From Candidatus Kryptonium sp. (GTDB lineage Bacteria > Bacteroidota > Ignavibacteria > Kryptoniales > Kryptoniaceae), in contig JANXBN010000001.1 in NCBI GenBank assembly GCA_025060635.1, positions 310,001-374,000 on the forward strand: a DNA stretch of 64,000 nucleotides, read 5' to 3'. Each line of letters opens with the position of its first letter. Position 1 is the stretch's first letter. Position numbers and translations under genes: made by a program. This document shows positions 24,699 through 34,290 of the stretch, piece by piece. Under the pieces are notes generated by a model that searched no databases, was not told where the DNA came from, and saw only the letters and a program-made list of their open reading frames with translations.

Positions 24699-27023
24699 AT
24701 GGATCTAAAAAATTTAACATCTCTTTTCTCAAAGGATTTGCTTTTGAAGGTTGCAATGTTTCTTTCTATTCCGTTTTTGCTCGTAATTTTGTTTAGAAGT
24801 CCATATGCGTTTGAATATAAATACGAGGTCGGTAGCGTCTGGCTTTATGATGATGTCGTTGCTCCATTTGCTTTTCCGATTTACAAAGATGAAAAACAAT
24901 ATCAAGAGGAACTTGCAAAGGTCTATAGCGAGGTTTATTTCATTTTTGATGTTGATACACAAGTTCATAAAACTCAGATGAACGAGTTCAGGAAGTTTTT
25001 GACAGATTTGAGATCGTATTTGGATTTGAAGCAAAATTATCAGATTAAGTTGAACCGCGGTGTAAGCCCAAACCTTCTCAAAAGCGATTCAGTTGAAATT
25101 GACAATTTAAAAAAACTTCTAATTCAGAGGCTCAGCGAGGAGGATCTTGATAAAATTGAATTAATGTATAAAATCGGTTATTTTGATTTTGCTAAGTTAA
25201 AAGTCGTTGGTGAAACATATCTTTCTTCAGTTTATCAGCCGATAGGGGTTATTTCAATACCGAGAACGGATCTAAAGAGAAATGAGATAGTTTTAAGAAA
25301 AGGCAAATTTGAAGAGGTTTACAAGCAGGGAAGGTTCTACGACCTAAATGAGTGTTATGATCTTGCTAAAAGCTTGACACAGAAAAATTTCTCAGAGCTT
25401 GCTGAAATTGACTCATCTTATTTTGATCTAATTGCTCAAGTTCTTTATTCATTTGTGAAGCCGAACTTGTTATTTAATGAGAAAGAGACAAATAGTTTGA
25501 TAGAACGAGAGAAGAGCAAAGTTTTGAGGACGGCTGGCATTGTCCGTGAAAATGAGAAGATAATCTCAAGACATGAGATAATAACTCCGGAGAAGTATTT
25601 GAAACTTGAATCTTTGAAAATAGCGCAAAGAGAGCGTGGCATTGGAACTGGGCGGATTCTCAAAGACCTTGGGCGTTTCATCTTAACTGCAAGCATATTG
25701 GCCGTCTTTTGGATATATCTTTACATGTATAGGAAGAAAATCTATTTTGATAACAAACTGCTTTCACTTATAACTGCTTTATTTATTTTTGAAATTTTGC
25801 TTGCTTTTTTAATTACAAAGTTAAAAGCGGGGCACGAGGCAAATTACTTAATTCTTATACCGGCGTTTTCAATGTTGATGACAATAGTTTTTGATTCAAG
25901 GGTTGCCTTCTGGGCAACTGTTGTAATTTCACTTATGATTGGCTCTGTGATAGGTTATGACTATGGGGTTATATCGGCTTCATTTGTTGCAGGGACTGTT
26001 GCTATTTACTCTGTGAGAAGCATTGGAAATAGGATGCAGATTTTTAAAAGTTTTATTTTCATTTTTATTGCTTATGCTTTCGTTTTAATTGGATTTTCGT
26101 TTCAAAAATATGAATCCGCTGAGGTTATTTTCACAAAACTTGGTTTTGTGGCTGCCAATGCTTTGCTTTCACCAATTTTGACATACGGTTTGCTAATTTT
26201 TCTTGAGAGAATTTTTGGGATCATGACAGAAATTACCTTGCTTGAGCTTTCTGATTTCAATCATCCACTTTTGCGTGAGCTTTCGGCGCGAGCACCAGGG
26301 ACATTTCATCACAGCATTGCAGTTGCAACGCTTGCCGAAGCTGCAGCTAAAGCCATTGGGGCTAATCCAGTGCTTGCCAGGGTTGGTGCTTATTACCATG
26401 ATGTCGGTAAAATTTTAAATCCGGAATTCTTCGTTGAAAATCAAATGGAATCTGAAAAACTCCATAGCTCAATAACTCCAGAGCAAAGTGTTAAGATAAT
26501 TATCTCGCATGTTGAAGAAGGACAGAAGATAGCCAAGAGATATAAGCTCCCATTGGAGATAATTAAATTTATTCCCATGCATCATGGAACAACGCTTGTA
26601 GCTTACTTTTATGGTAAGGCGCTAAAGCGAAAGGAACTGAAAGAAGTTGAAATTGAAGAAAGCGATTTTAGATATAAAGGACCGAAACCTGATTCAAAGG
26701 AAACCGGTATCGTTATGCTCGCTGACTCGGTTGAAGCTGCTGTAAGATCGCTTGATGAGAAAACACCTGAAAATATAGAGAAAACCGTTGAAGCGATATT
26801 TGAAAGCCGAATTGAAGATGGTCAGCTTGATGAATCAAATCTGACATTAAAAGACATAGAGGAAATAAAGAAAACATTCATTCAGATGTTGAATAATCTT
26901 TATCATCCAAGAGTTAAATATCCCGGACAGGAAAAAATCACGGCTGATGAGTCAGTTGATAAAAAAGAACTCAAATTAAGGCCAAGAAAGAGAACGAGAA
27001 AGCTAAAAAATGGCACAAGTTAG
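24699..27023 (+). CDS. 7TM-HD phosphodiesterase, PgpH-like (c-di-AMP)
   Basis: Membrane protein of 774 residues. One N-terminal membrane segment (near residues 16-31) precedes a large extracytoplasmic domain. Seven membrane helices (about residues 325-505) follow, then a cytosolic HD domain. HD metal motifs seen are HHSIAV near residue 534, YHDVGK near residue 568 and the HH pair in PMHHGTT. This is the 7TMR-HD architecture of PgpH, which hydrolyses cyclic di-AMP. The tail is Lys/Arg-rich. It overlaps the following xer gene by 14 bases. No c-di-AMP synthase is in the window. Confidence 0.85.
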   Translation: MDLKNLTSLFSKDLLLKVAMFLSIPFLLVILFRSPYAFEYKYEVGSVWLYDDVVAPFAFPIYKDEKQYQEELAKVYSEVYFIFDVDTQVHKTQMNEFRKFLTDLRSYLDLKQNYQIKLNRGVSPNLLKSDSVEIDNLKKLLIQRLSEEDLDKIELMYKIGYFDFAKLKVVGETYLSSVYQPIGVISIPRTDLKRNEIVLRKGKFEEVYKQGRFYDLNECYDLAKSLTQKNFSELAEIDSSYFDLIAQVLYSFVKPNLLFNEKETNSLIEREKSKVLRTAGIVRENEKIISRHEIITPEKYLKLESLKIAQRERGIGTGRILKDLGRFILTASILAVFWIYLYMYRKKIYFDNKLLSLITALFIFEILLAFLITKLKAGHEANYLILIPAFSMLMTIVFDSRVAFWATVVISLMIGSVIGYDYGVISASFVAGTVAIYSVRSIGNRMQIFKSFIFIFIAYAFVLIGFSFQKYESAEVIFTKLGFVAANALLSPILTYGLLIFLERIFGIMTEITLLELSDFNHPLLRELSARAPGTFHHSIAVATLAEAAAKAIGANPVLARVGAYYHDVGKILNPEFFVENQMESEKLHSSITPEQSVKIIISHVEEGQKIAKRYKLPLEIIKFIPMHHGTTLVAYFYGKALKRKELKEVEIEESDFRYKGPKPDSKETGIVMLADSVEAAVRSLDEKTPENIEKTVEAIFESRIEDGQLDESNLTLKDIEEIKKTFIQMLNNLYHPRVKYPGQEKITADESVDKKELKLRPRKRTRKLKNGTS

Positions 27024-27963
27024 CAAAAAGTTTGCGTTTGAGGAATCTCTGATGAGAATTAAAAATGAAGAATGGCGACGGTTTCTTAGCCATTTTCTTA
27101 AGTCAATTGAAATAGAGAAGGGATATTCTAAAAACACAGTTGAATCGTATTCAATTGATCTCGTGCGCTATGTTTGCTTTTTAGAAGACAATGGCATTAA
27201 GCACCCAGATTTCGTTGACGAGGAATTGGTGCGAAAATATATTAGGGAGATCGGGTTGATTGGATTAAGTCCATCAAGCATTTCAAGAAATGTGGCATCA
27301 ATAAAATCATTTCACAAGTTTTTACTGCTTGAATCCTATTCAAAAAATTATCCAGTTGAAAACATTGAACATCCTAAAATAAAGAAGAAACCACCGGAAG
27401 TTTTAAGTATTGACGAGGTCTTTACACTACTTGAACAGCCAGACACTTCAACTCCGATGGGCATAAGGGATAGAGCATTGCTTGAAGTTATGTATGCAAC
27501 TGGAGTGAGAGTGTCGGAGTTGATAAATCTTAAACAGATTGATCTCTTTCTTGATATGGAATTTATCAGGGTTCTTGGTAAAGGTTCAAAAGAAAGATTG
27601 ATCCCCATCGGCAAGGTTGCGATCAAGTGGGTAAGGGAATATCAGTTGAAAGTTAGACCAAAACTTGCTAAAATTAGTAGTGGAGATATTCTTTTTTTAA
27701 GTAGATTAGGAAAAAAATTAACAAGAATGAGCGTGTGGAAGATTGTTAAAAAATATGCTTTGATGGCTGGAATAAGGAAAGAGATCCATCCTCACACTCT
27801 AAGACATTCGTTTGCCACGCATCTTCTTGAAGGTGGTTCGGATTTGAGATCTGTTCAGGAAATGTTGGGACATGCAAGTATAACTACAACTCAAATTTAC
27901 ACTCATATAAGCAACGAAACATTAAGGGAGATATACTATCTTTATCATCCAAGGTCAAACTAA
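27010..27963 (+). CDS. xerD: tyrosine recombinase XerC/XerD
   Basis: Site-specific recombinase for chromosome dimer resolution (317 residues). An N-terminal SAM-like core-binding domain (SKNTVESYSIDLVRYVCFLE) is followed by the catalytic domain. The active-site set is complete: Arg in ATGVRVSEL, Lys in LGKGSKERLIP, HTLRHSFATH, GHASITTTQIY with the nucleophile Tyr in the YTHI segment. The single-gene length, the absence of repeats or att sites nearby and the housekeeping neighbours argue against a phage or integron integrase. XerC and XerD cannot be told apart from this window alone; the symbol is a convenience. Confidence 0.88.
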   Translation: MAQVSKKFAFEESLMRIKNEEWRRFLSHFLKSIEIEKGYSKNTVESYSIDLVRYVCFLEDNGIKHPDFVDEELVRKYIREIGLIGLSPSSISRNVASIKSFHKFLLLESYSKNYPVENIEHPKIKKKPPEVLSIDEVFTLLEQPDTSTPMGIRDRALLEVMYATGVRVSELINLKQIDLFLDMEFIRVLGKGSKERLIPIGKVAIKWVREYQLKVRPKLAKISSGDILFLSRLGKKLTRMSVWKIVKKYALMAGIRKEIHPHTLRHSFATHLLEGGSDLRSVQEMLGHASITTTQIYTHISNETLREIYYLYHPRSN

Positions 27964-27989
27964 ATTTTAAAACAAAAAGGAGAACCAAC

Positions 27990-29375
27990 ATGGCAAGACA
28001 ACTTCCAAACTGGGAAAACATAGCCGAAAAGCTTAACAGCTATGTTGAGGATGTGAGAAATGAGTATGAACAAATGCTTGGTGAAATAGTTGAGATACCT
28101 ACTGTTAGTATGGATCCATCGTATAAGAATGAAATTGAACGGGGTGCTGATCTTGCGGTTGAATTTTTGAAAAAATTTGGTTTTGAAGCGAAAAAATGCA
28201 AAACCCCGGGAAATCCAGTCGTCTTCGGTTCATATGTGACAGATCCTAAGAATCCAACCGTTGCAATTTACAATCATCTTGATGTCCAACCAGCAGGTGG
28301 TCCAGAGTGGATTCGTGAACCGTTTAAGTTTACAAAAGAAAATGGTAAGTACTACGGTCGTGGGACAACGGATGACAAGGGACCGGCAATGGCAGCCTTA
28401 TTCGCAGCTCGCTTCGCCGTTGAAAATGGAATCCCGATAAATATCAAGTTCATTTGGGAATTTGAAGAAGAACATGGAAGCCCGAACTTTGAATATTTCA
28501 TTAAAAATTATAAATCGGATCTTAAGACGGACTCAATACTTGTTTCAGATACGATGTGGATTGCATCTGATAAGCCAGCCATACCTTATGGATTGAGAGG
28601 ATTACAAGGTGCTCGGCTTGTGCTTGAGACAGGAACCAAAGATGTTCATTCTGGAACAACCGGTGGTTGGGCGAGAAATCCGATTGGTGAAATTTGTCAG
28701 CTTATCTCGCAACTTTATGATGCGAAAACTGGAAAGGTGAAAATACCTGGATTCTATAAGGATGTGAAAAAGTTAAGTGAGAAGGAGTTGAAAAACTTCC
28801 TCGCCTCCGGATTTGATGTTAAGAAAAGAATTGAGGTTTTCGGATTTAAGAGCGTTAGGACGAAAGATAAAGCTGAAATTTTAAGAAGAATTTGGGCTGA
28901 ACCAACTTTTGAGGTTCATGGGATCGTTGGAGGTTACACTGGTCCTGGGATAAAGACAATTGTTCCACCAAGAGCTGAAGCTAAGATAAGCATGCGACTT
29001 GTCCCCAACCAAACTCCTGATAAAGCTTTCAAATTGCTCAAAGATTATGTTAAAAAGCTTAACCCCGATGTTCAAGTTATCCGTGAAAATGCACTTGAAC
29101 CATATCTTGGCGAGTTTGAAGGACCTTATGCAAATGCAGCGGTGAAAGCAGTTGAATATGCTTTCGGTGTTAAGCCAGCTTTCATAAGGGAAGGTGGATC
29201 AATAGGCGCAGTCGTTACAATGCAGAAACTTTTGAAAGTTCCGATCGTGATGATTGGTCTCAGTTTGCCAGAGCATGGTTATCACGAGCCGAATGAAAAC
29301 TTTGACTGGAGACAAGCATCAGGAGGTATGAAGACATTTGTGAGATACTTTTATGAGATATCGCAAATAGAGTGA
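27990..29375 (+). CDS. M20 family metallopeptidase (dipeptidase)
   Basis: Dimetal peptidase of 461 residues in the ArgE/DapE/CPG2 superfamily, close to carnosinase-like dipeptidases. Metal-binding motifs are NHLDVQPAGG near residue 91, GRGTTDDKGP near residue 127 with the bridging Asp, EFEEEHGS near residue 156 with the catalytic and metal glutamates, and LPEHGYHEPNE near residue 435. A lid or dimerisation domain lies between. The ribosome binding site AAAAGGAG is clear and a terminator follows directly. The substrate is probably small peptides, but deacylase activity is possible for this fold. Confidence 0.88.
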   Translation: MARQLPNWENIAEKLNSYVEDVRNEYEQMLGEIVEIPTVSMDPSYKNEIERGADLAVEFLKKFGFEAKKCKTPGNPVVFGSYVTDPKNPTVAIYNHLDVQPAGGPEWIREPFKFTKENGKYYGRGTTDDKGPAMAALFAARFAVENGIPINIKFIWEFEEEHGSPNFEYFIKNYKSDLKTDSILVSDTMWIASDKPAIPYGLRGLQGARLVLETGTKDVHSGTTGGWARNPIGEICQLISQLYDAKTGKVKIPGFYKDVKKLSEKELKNFLASGFDVKKRIEVFGFKSVRTKDKAEILRRIWAEPTFEVHGIVGGYTGPGIKTIVPPRAEAKISMRLVPNQTPDKAFKLLKDYVKKLNPDVQVIRENALEPYLGEFEGPYANAAVKAVEYAFGVKPAFIREGGSIGAVVTMQKLLKVPIVMIGLSLPEHGYHEPNENFDWRQASGGMKTFVRYFYEISQIE

Positions 29376-29390
29376 AAAGTTAAAAATAAA

Positions 29391-29417
29391 GGGGCTTTCA
29401 TTTGAAAGCCCCTTTTC
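29391..29417 (+). terminator. rho-independent terminator after the M20 peptidase gene
   Basis: Arms GGGGCTTTCA (29391-29400) and TGAAAGCCCC (29403-29412) are fully complementary, so the real loop is a few bases wider. TTTTCTGTTT follows. Confidence 0.9.
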
Positions 29418-29509
29418 TGTTTAATTATTTGAAAGTTAACAAAAAATTTATTATTAATTAACTGTGTTTTTAAAATTTGTTAAACTCTAAAAAACAGGAG
29501 GAGGTGAAA

Positions 29510-29917
29510 TTGAAAGCGTTAGGGAAGCATCTTTTGATTGAGCTTTTCAATTGTGACCGAAAACTTCTAAACGATGTTAATTTTGTTGAGAAAGTTCTCA
29601 CGAAGTCAGCAGAGCTTGCCGGCGCAACAATCGTGAAAACATTTTTTCATACTTTTAATCCCCACGGCGTAAGCGGGGTCGTCGTGATAGCTGAATCGCA
29701 TCTTACAATTCACACCTGGCCAGAGTATGGATACGCTGCCGTTGATGTCTTTACATGTGGGGATGATGTTGATCCGTATGTAAGCTATCAATATCTGAGA
29801 GAAAAATTTAAAGCGAAAAGCGCTTACCTTATGGAGGTAAAGCGCGGAATCTCGGAGAATATCACCAATGCGATTACAAAGAAAATAACTACAGGGGTTC
29901 TTGCAGGAGAAAAGTGA
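29510..29917 (+). CDS. speD: S-adenosylmethionine decarboxylase proenzyme
   Basis: Makes decarboxylated SAM, the aminopropyl donor for spermidine. The enzyme self-cleaves between Glu62 and Ser63 in AESHLTIH to create its pyruvoyl group. Counting from the chosen start, Ser63, His68 and Cys83 fall exactly at the positions known in the Thermotoga enzyme. The start is a TTG at 29510, five bases after GGAGGAGG (29497-29504). An in-frame TTG at 29477 is rejected because it lies in a TTTGTTAAA promoter-like element. The 135-residue length is normal for the small bacterial class. The gene overlaps speE by 17 bases. Confidence 0.93.
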   Translation: MKALGKHLLIELFNCDRKLLNDVNFVEKVLTKSAELAGATIVKTFFHTFNPHGVSGVVVIAESHLTIHTWPEYGYAAVDVFTCGDDVDPYVSYQYLREKFKAKSAYLMEVKRGISENITNAITKKITTGVLAGEK

Positions 29918-30782
29918 AGTAAATACCGATATCCCAAATAGTAAGAAGGACTTTTGGTTTACTGAATACGGACCGACGAACACCGCTATTTCTTTAAGGG
30001 TGAAATACAAACTTTTTGAAAAAGAGACACCTTATCAAAAGATAGAGATTTTTGATTCTTATGATTATGGCCGAGTTATGGCTCTAGATGGCTTTATAAT
30101 GATCACGGAAAAAGATGAGTTTATCTATCATGAGATGATTAGCCATGTGCCTTTGTTTACGCATCCAAAGCCAAGTCATGTGCTTGTAATTGGCGGTGGA
30201 GATGGTGGAGCTGTAAGAGAAATTTTAAAACATGAAATAGTTGAAAAGGTTGAACTCGTTGAAATAGATGAAGAGGTTGTAAGAGCCTCAAAAATTTATT
30301 TCCCGCAGATTGCTTCGTATCTTGATGATGAAAGAGTTGAAATAAAAATCCAAGATGGAATTGAGTTCGTAAAGTCAAGAAGGGGAATTTATGATGTTAT
30401 TTTAATAGATTCCCCCGATCCAATTGGTCCAGCTGTTGGACTTTTTGAAGAAGAGTTTTATAAAAACGCATGTGCGTCTTTAAATGATTCTGGAATCCTT
30501 GTTGCTCAATCTGAATCACCTTTCATCTTTCCTGACTTGATTAAACGTGTTTATTCAATTTTTAAAAATTATTTCCCTATCGTTTATTTTTATCTTGCGA
30601 ATGTGCCAACTTATGCGAGCGGAGTTATAAGCTTCATCTTTGGTTCAAAAAGATTTGATCCCTTGCGCGATTTTAATCCGGAAAGGGTTAAAAACTTCGG
30701 TGCACCGTTGAAATATTACAATGAAAAAATTCATATAGCTTCATTCGCCCTACCTAACTTTTTCACTGATTTGCTCAAATAG
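29901..30782 (+). CDS. speE: spermidine synthase
   Basis: Aminopropyltransferase of 293 residues that joins putrescine, or a similar diamine, with decarboxylated SAM. Motifs are the SAM loop VIGGGDGGAVREI near residue 97, VELVEIDEEV near residue 118, and DVILIDSPDPIGPA near residue 167, where family members hold the diamine-binding Asp pair. The N-terminal beta domain has the FGRVMALDG-like segment DYGRVMALDGFIM. Translation starts at a TTG at 29901 preceded by AGGGG, overlapping the end of speD. Tight coupling with speD makes a two-gene polyamine operon. Confidence 0.92.
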   Translation: MQEKSEVNTDIPNSKKDFWFTEYGPTNTAISLRVKYKLFEKETPYQKIEIFDSYDYGRVMALDGFIMITEKDEFIYHEMISHVPLFTHPKPSHVLVIGGGDGGAVREILKHEIVEKVELVEIDEEVVRASKIYFPQIASYLDDERVEIKIQDGIEFVKSRRGIYDVILIDSPDPIGPAVGLFEEEFYKNACASLNDSGILVAQSESPFIFPDLIKRVYSIFKNYFPIVYFYLANVPTYASGVISFIFGSKRFDPLRDFNPERVKNFGAPLKYYNEKIHIASFALPNFFTDLLK

Positions 30783-30796
30783 AAAAAATTTTGAAA

Positions 30797-31123
30797 ATGC
30801 GCGCTTTCAAAGGGGTATATATTTTTGTTTTGCTTTCAGTTTTTTTTATCTCGTGTCATACTGAAAGAGAAAAAGACAAAAACAAGAAGTTTGTTCGGGT
30901 ATATGCTGAAATTTTGTTTCTAACGGAAAAATTTAAAAACGATTCTCTTCAACTTAGAATGAAAATTGACTCTGTTTTAACAGCAAATAAGATGACGCTT
31001 CAAATGTTTGATTCAATTGCGAACGCATATAGCAAAGAACCTCAAAGATGGGTTCAATTCTTTGAAGAAGTAAAAAAATATCTTGAAGAAAAAAGTTTAA
31101 ATGTCAAGCCAGAGAAACATTGA
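30797..31123 (+). CDS. small lipoprotein, possibly DUF4296-like
   Basis: Predicted lipoprotein of 108 residues with a short signal and the lipobox FFISC at about residues 16-20. The remainder is charged and helical (ILFLTEKFKNDSLQLRMKIDSVL), with a repeated aromatic and acidic pattern near the end (WVQFFEEVKKYLEEK). The size and composition recall the DUF4296 lipoproteins of Bacteroidota, but this is an impression only. It overlaps the start of the DUF2851 gene by 23 bases. The ATG at 30797 is preferred over a TTG six bases earlier. Confidence 0.65.
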   Translation: MRAFKGVYIFVLLSVFFISCHTEREKDKNKKFVRVYAEILFLTEKFKNDSLQLRMKIDSVLTANKMTLQMFDSIANAYSKEPQRWVQFFEEVKKYLEEKSLNVKPEKH

Positions 31124-32555
31124 TGAAATATATCTTCATTCAGTTTGGCTTTCGCACGCTGGCAAAATGAACTATAAGACGAAAAATGATGATGTCATTG
31201 AAGTTCTTGAGCCAGGAGAAATCAACACAAGCGATGGAGCTGACTTCGTAAATGCGAAGGTTAGAATTAATGGTAAAATCTATAGAGGCGATGTTGAGAT
31301 TCATATAAAAGCATCCGATTGGAAAAGACATAAACACCATCTTGATGATAGATATAACACCGTTGTCCTTCATGTAGTTTTGTATAACGATCTAAACGAT
31401 GAGTTTGTGCAGACAATTTCGGGCAGAAAGATTTTGATAGCTGAAATTGAGCAAAAAAATGAAATCTTGAAGATAAATGCAAAAAGAGGTGATAGGATTA
31501 AATGCTATGAAATCAACAAGATAGTTTCAACAGAAGAAAAAATTAAATGGATAAAAAAGCTCGGGCTTGCGCGCTTATTTTTCAAAGCCAGGAGCATAAG
31601 TGAAAGATTAGCTGAAATCATTGATGAAAATTTCTTTTTGATCTCCGAATCACCAAAGGATTATTTCTCAACACATCAAGGTTATTCGCTTTATCAATTG
31701 TCTCATCGTTTTGTATGGGATCAGCTTTTGTATGAAAAAGTTATGGAAGGTCTTGGCTATTCAAGAAACAAATTACCTTTTCAAAATCTCGCGAGAAATT
31801 TAACTCTTAAATTTATCTCTGAACATTCGTTTGCACATTCTTATGAAAAGCAGATACTCAAAATTCAAGCGTTTTTGTTCGGGGCTTCCGGGTTAATTGA
31901 TTATTTCATCAAGAGGAAAACCGATCATGAAACAAAACTTTTTCTTGAGGAGATGCAAAGGGAGTGGATGAGTGTTAGGAAATTTTACTATAGGGAGATC
32001 CTGCATCATTCGGCATGGAAATTTTCAGGTGTAAGACCGGCAAACTCACCTATCTATAAACTTGCTGGTGCCTCTTTTTTGATATGGCGCTTCATACATG
32101 AAGATTTTTACGCAAAGATAAATGAAATAATACTTTCAAACTTGAGCTTAAATGCGAAAGTTCAACATCTTGTTAATTTATTTCGTGTTAAGTCCGAAGG
32201 TTATTGGGGAAATCGGTATAGCTTCGGTCGTGGTAGCAACATTAAAACTGGCTACATTATCGGGAGTTTAAAATCTAAAGAGATAGTCGTGAACGCTATT
32301 TTGCCGATAATGCTTACTTTTTCAAGGATCTTCAGAAATAGTGAGATTGAGAAAAAAGTAATTGAGATTTACAAAAACTTTCCTAATCTTTCGGGGAATT
32401 GGATAATTACAAAACTTGACGAAGAACTTTTCGGAGGCAGATTTAATTTGGCAGGGTCGGGATTAACTCACCAAGGTGGAATTCAACTTTACAAATTTTA
32501 TTGCTCTAATTCACTTTGCGATGCATGTGCTATAGGGAATAAAATTTTTCTTTGA
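31101..32555 (+). CDS. DUF2851 family protein
   Basis: Conserved protein of 484 residues, function unknown. The N-terminal part has the family pattern LEPGEINTSDGADFVNAKVRI, then GDVEIHIKASDWKRHKHH near residue 65, and VVLHVVLYND near residue 90. DUF2851 proteins are common in Bacteroidota and usually stand alone. The C-terminus ends with a four-cysteine cluster (FYCSNSLCDACAIGN), which may bind a metal. It follows the small lipoprotein gene with overlapping ends. No enzymatic motif is evident, although the His-rich segment is suggestive. Confidence 0.8.
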   Translation: MSSQRNIDEIYLHSVWLSHAGKMNYKTKNDDVIEVLEPGEINTSDGADFVNAKVRINGKIYRGDVEIHIKASDWKRHKHHLDDRYNTVVLHVVLYNDLNDEFVQTISGRKILIAEIEQKNEILKINAKRGDRIKCYEINKIVSTEEKIKWIKKLGLARLFFKARSISERLAEIIDENFFLISESPKDYFSTHQGYSLYQLSHRFVWDQLLYEKVMEGLGYSRNKLPFQNLARNLTLKFISEHSFAHSYEKQILKIQAFLFGASGLIDYFIKRKTDHETKLFLEEMQREWMSVRKFYYREILHHSAWKFSGVRPANSPIYKLAGASFLIWRFIHEDFYAKINEIILSNLSLNAKVQHLVNLFRVKSEGYWGNRYSFGRGSNIKTGYIIGSLKSKEIVVNAILPIMLTFSRIFRNSEIEKKVIEIYKNFPNLSGNWIITKLDEELFGGRFNLAGSGLTHQGGIQLYKFYCSNSLCDACAIGNKIFL

Positions 32556-32557
32556 AG

Positions 32558-33319
32558 TTATTTTATCCTGCTAATGAAACTTTGGACTTTCTTTTCAAGC
32601 TCCTCATTTCCGATCAACTTCGTAAATGCTTCGTTTAAATCGGATACATTGGTTATTTTCAATATCTCTTCTACTGTTCCAGTGACGATGATCTTGCCAC
32701 GATTGATTATTATAAGTTTATCACAGATCTTCTCAATTACATCAAGCAGATGGGATGAATAAAAAATTGTTCTGCCAATTTCAGCAAGTTTTTTTATGAT
32801 CTCCTTGAAAACTTGAATTGCGTTTGCGTCAAGACCATTTAATGGTTCATCAAGAAAAAGGATTTTAGGGTCGTGCATAAGTGCGGAGATCAATACAACT
32901 TTCTGTTTCATCCCTTTTGAAAAACTTAACATCGGTTCGTTTTTGTATTCATGTATTTCAAAAATTTCCATGAGTTCGTTTATTTTCTTATCAATGCTTG
33001 TCTTATTCATTTGGTAAATTCGCCCAACGAATGTAAGGAACTCAACAGGTGTCAAAGTTTCAAATAAACCGCCTGATTCTGGAACATAACCAATTATTTT
33101 CTTTATAGCTGTTGGATTCTCAACTACATTAATTCCATCTATATATGCTATGCCTCCGGATGGTTTGAGCATCCCGATCAGAATTTTTATAGTTGTCGTT
33201 TTTCCGGCACCATTTGGTCCGATGTATCCACATATTTCGCCTCTTTTAACGCTAAAGCTTATGTTATCTAAAACCGCCCTGTTATCAAAGTATTTGATTA
33301 TGTTTATTACTTCAATCAT
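32558..33319 (-). CDS. ABC transporter ATP-binding protein
   Basis: ATPase subunit of 253 residues with Walker A GPNGAGKTTT near residue 36, signature LSFSKGMKQKV near residue 130, Walker B KILFLDEPLNGLD near residue 152 and the H-loop SSHLLDVIEK near residue 188. The CcmA/NatA-like sequence suggests an exporter or membrane-lipid type system. No permease gene lies next to it; its partner must be elsewhere. Its start overlaps the stop of the upstream lipoprotein gene as ATGA, and it ends 2 bases from the convergent DUF2851 gene. Confidence 0.88.
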   Translation of the reverse strand: MIEVINIIKYFDNRAVLDNISFSVKRGEICGYIGPNGAGKTTTIKILIGMLKPSGGIAYIDGINVVENPTAIKKIIGYVPESGGLFETLTPVEFLTFVGRIYQMNKTSIDKKINELMEIFEIHEYKNEPMLSFSKGMKQKVVLISALMHDPKILFLDEPLNGLDANAIQVFKEIIKKLAEIGRTIFYSSHLLDVIEKICDKLIIINRGKIIVTGTVEEILKITNVSDLNEAFTKLIGNEELEKKVQSFISRIK

Positions 33320-34290
33320 CGTAAAAGCACCGTAAAACTTCTCGTTTCACTGATTGAATTTATGATATTCTCTCCTTTTGTAAAAGTTGCTACTTTCCAA
33401 AAGTATGTCCTCCCGCTTCGTAAAATAGGACCGGTATAAGGAACTAAAATCGTATCAATGGAATTCTCTTGATAAACTACTTTCTTCCATATCTCATTTC
33501 CGAACCTTGAAGTGGATACAAATATGATACAACCAGATGCGTTTTCTACTTTCCTCCAGCTGAAAATTATATCATAGCTCGTTATCGCATTGTTTTCTGG
33601 TTTAATAAGTTCAGGTTGTTTTAGAATGATATCATTCTCTTCAAAGCTTGGTCTGCTCTCAAGGCCACCTTTGTCTGTTGCGACAATTTTATAGTAATAT
33701 CTTTGATTTACGGACAGGTTTAGGGTATCGCGATAAAAATTTTTACTTGAGATTCCAACAAGGTTTGAATCGTGAATTGTAAAGTTAGGTATTACAGATC
33801 TAAAAATTTTGTAATGTTTTATGTCGCCGTCGGGATTTTTAAGCCAGCTTAAATTAACATATATTCCATCTGGATCATTATGCGCTTCAACCGTTAAGCC
33901 ATATGGTTGAACTGGAGGATAGAGATTGCGTGGTTTTGCGCTTACAATTATACTTGGTTCGCTTTCGTTTCCAGAATAATCAACAGCGGTAATGTAGTAG
34001 TAATATGTTGTGTCATAGTCAAGATCTTTATCGGAGAATATGTTTTCATAAGTTTTTGAGATGAATGAAAAATTTACATTGTTGGTTGAGCGATAGATTT
34101 TGTAAAAGGCAAGATCCGATTCTTTATTGTTTTGCCATACGAGGATCACCATTCCGTCCCCAGCGAAATAGACATATATCCCTTGGGGTGGCGATGGCGG
34201 GGTTGTATCGGGTTCTGTTATTTGTTGAATTTCTCTTGTGCATCCGATAATTGTAAATATGATGGATAAACAGAGTAAAAGAGCGCGCAT
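33316..34290 (-). CDS. lipoprotein with fibronectin type III domains
   Basis: Exported lipoprotein of 324 residues: lipobox TIIGC at about residues 13-17, then a Pro/Thr linker (TEPDTTPPSPP). Two fibronectin type III modules follow (about residues 35-125 and 130-225), each with the DLAFYKIYRS or DIKHYKIFRS strand and the YYYYITAVD or YYYKIVATD strand. A third Ig-like domain occupies residues 235-324. Such modules act in binding to surface glycans or proteins. It starts 1 base after the stop of the metallophosphoesterase gene and is coupled to the ABC ATPase gene. Confidence 0.85.
   Translation of the reverse strand: MRALLLCLSIIFTIIGCTREIQQITEPDTTPPSPPQGIYVYFAGDGMVILVWQNNKESDLAFYKIYRSTNNVNFSFISKTYENIFSDKDLDYDTTYYYYITAVDYSGNESEPSIIVSAKPRNLYPPVQPYGLTVEAHNDPDGIYVNLSWLKNPDGDIKHYKIFRSVIPNFTIHDSNLVGISSKNFYRDTLNLSVNQRYYYKIVATDKGGLESRPSFEENDIILKQPELIKPENNAITSYDIIFSWRKVENASGCIIFVSTSRFGNEIWKKVVYQENSIDTILVPYTGPILRSGRTYFWKVATFTKGENIINSISETRSFTVLLR

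Noticed and set aside
27010-27963. Xer-type recombinase as evidence of a mobile element
   Set aside because: No att-like repeats, IS ends or cargo nearby; neighbours and length fit the housekeeping XerC/D.
29477-29509. TTG at 29477 as start of speD
   Set aside because: Same promoter-like element overlaps it, and a strong RBS precedes the TTG at 29510, which gives the exact family numbering for Ser63, His68 and Cys83.
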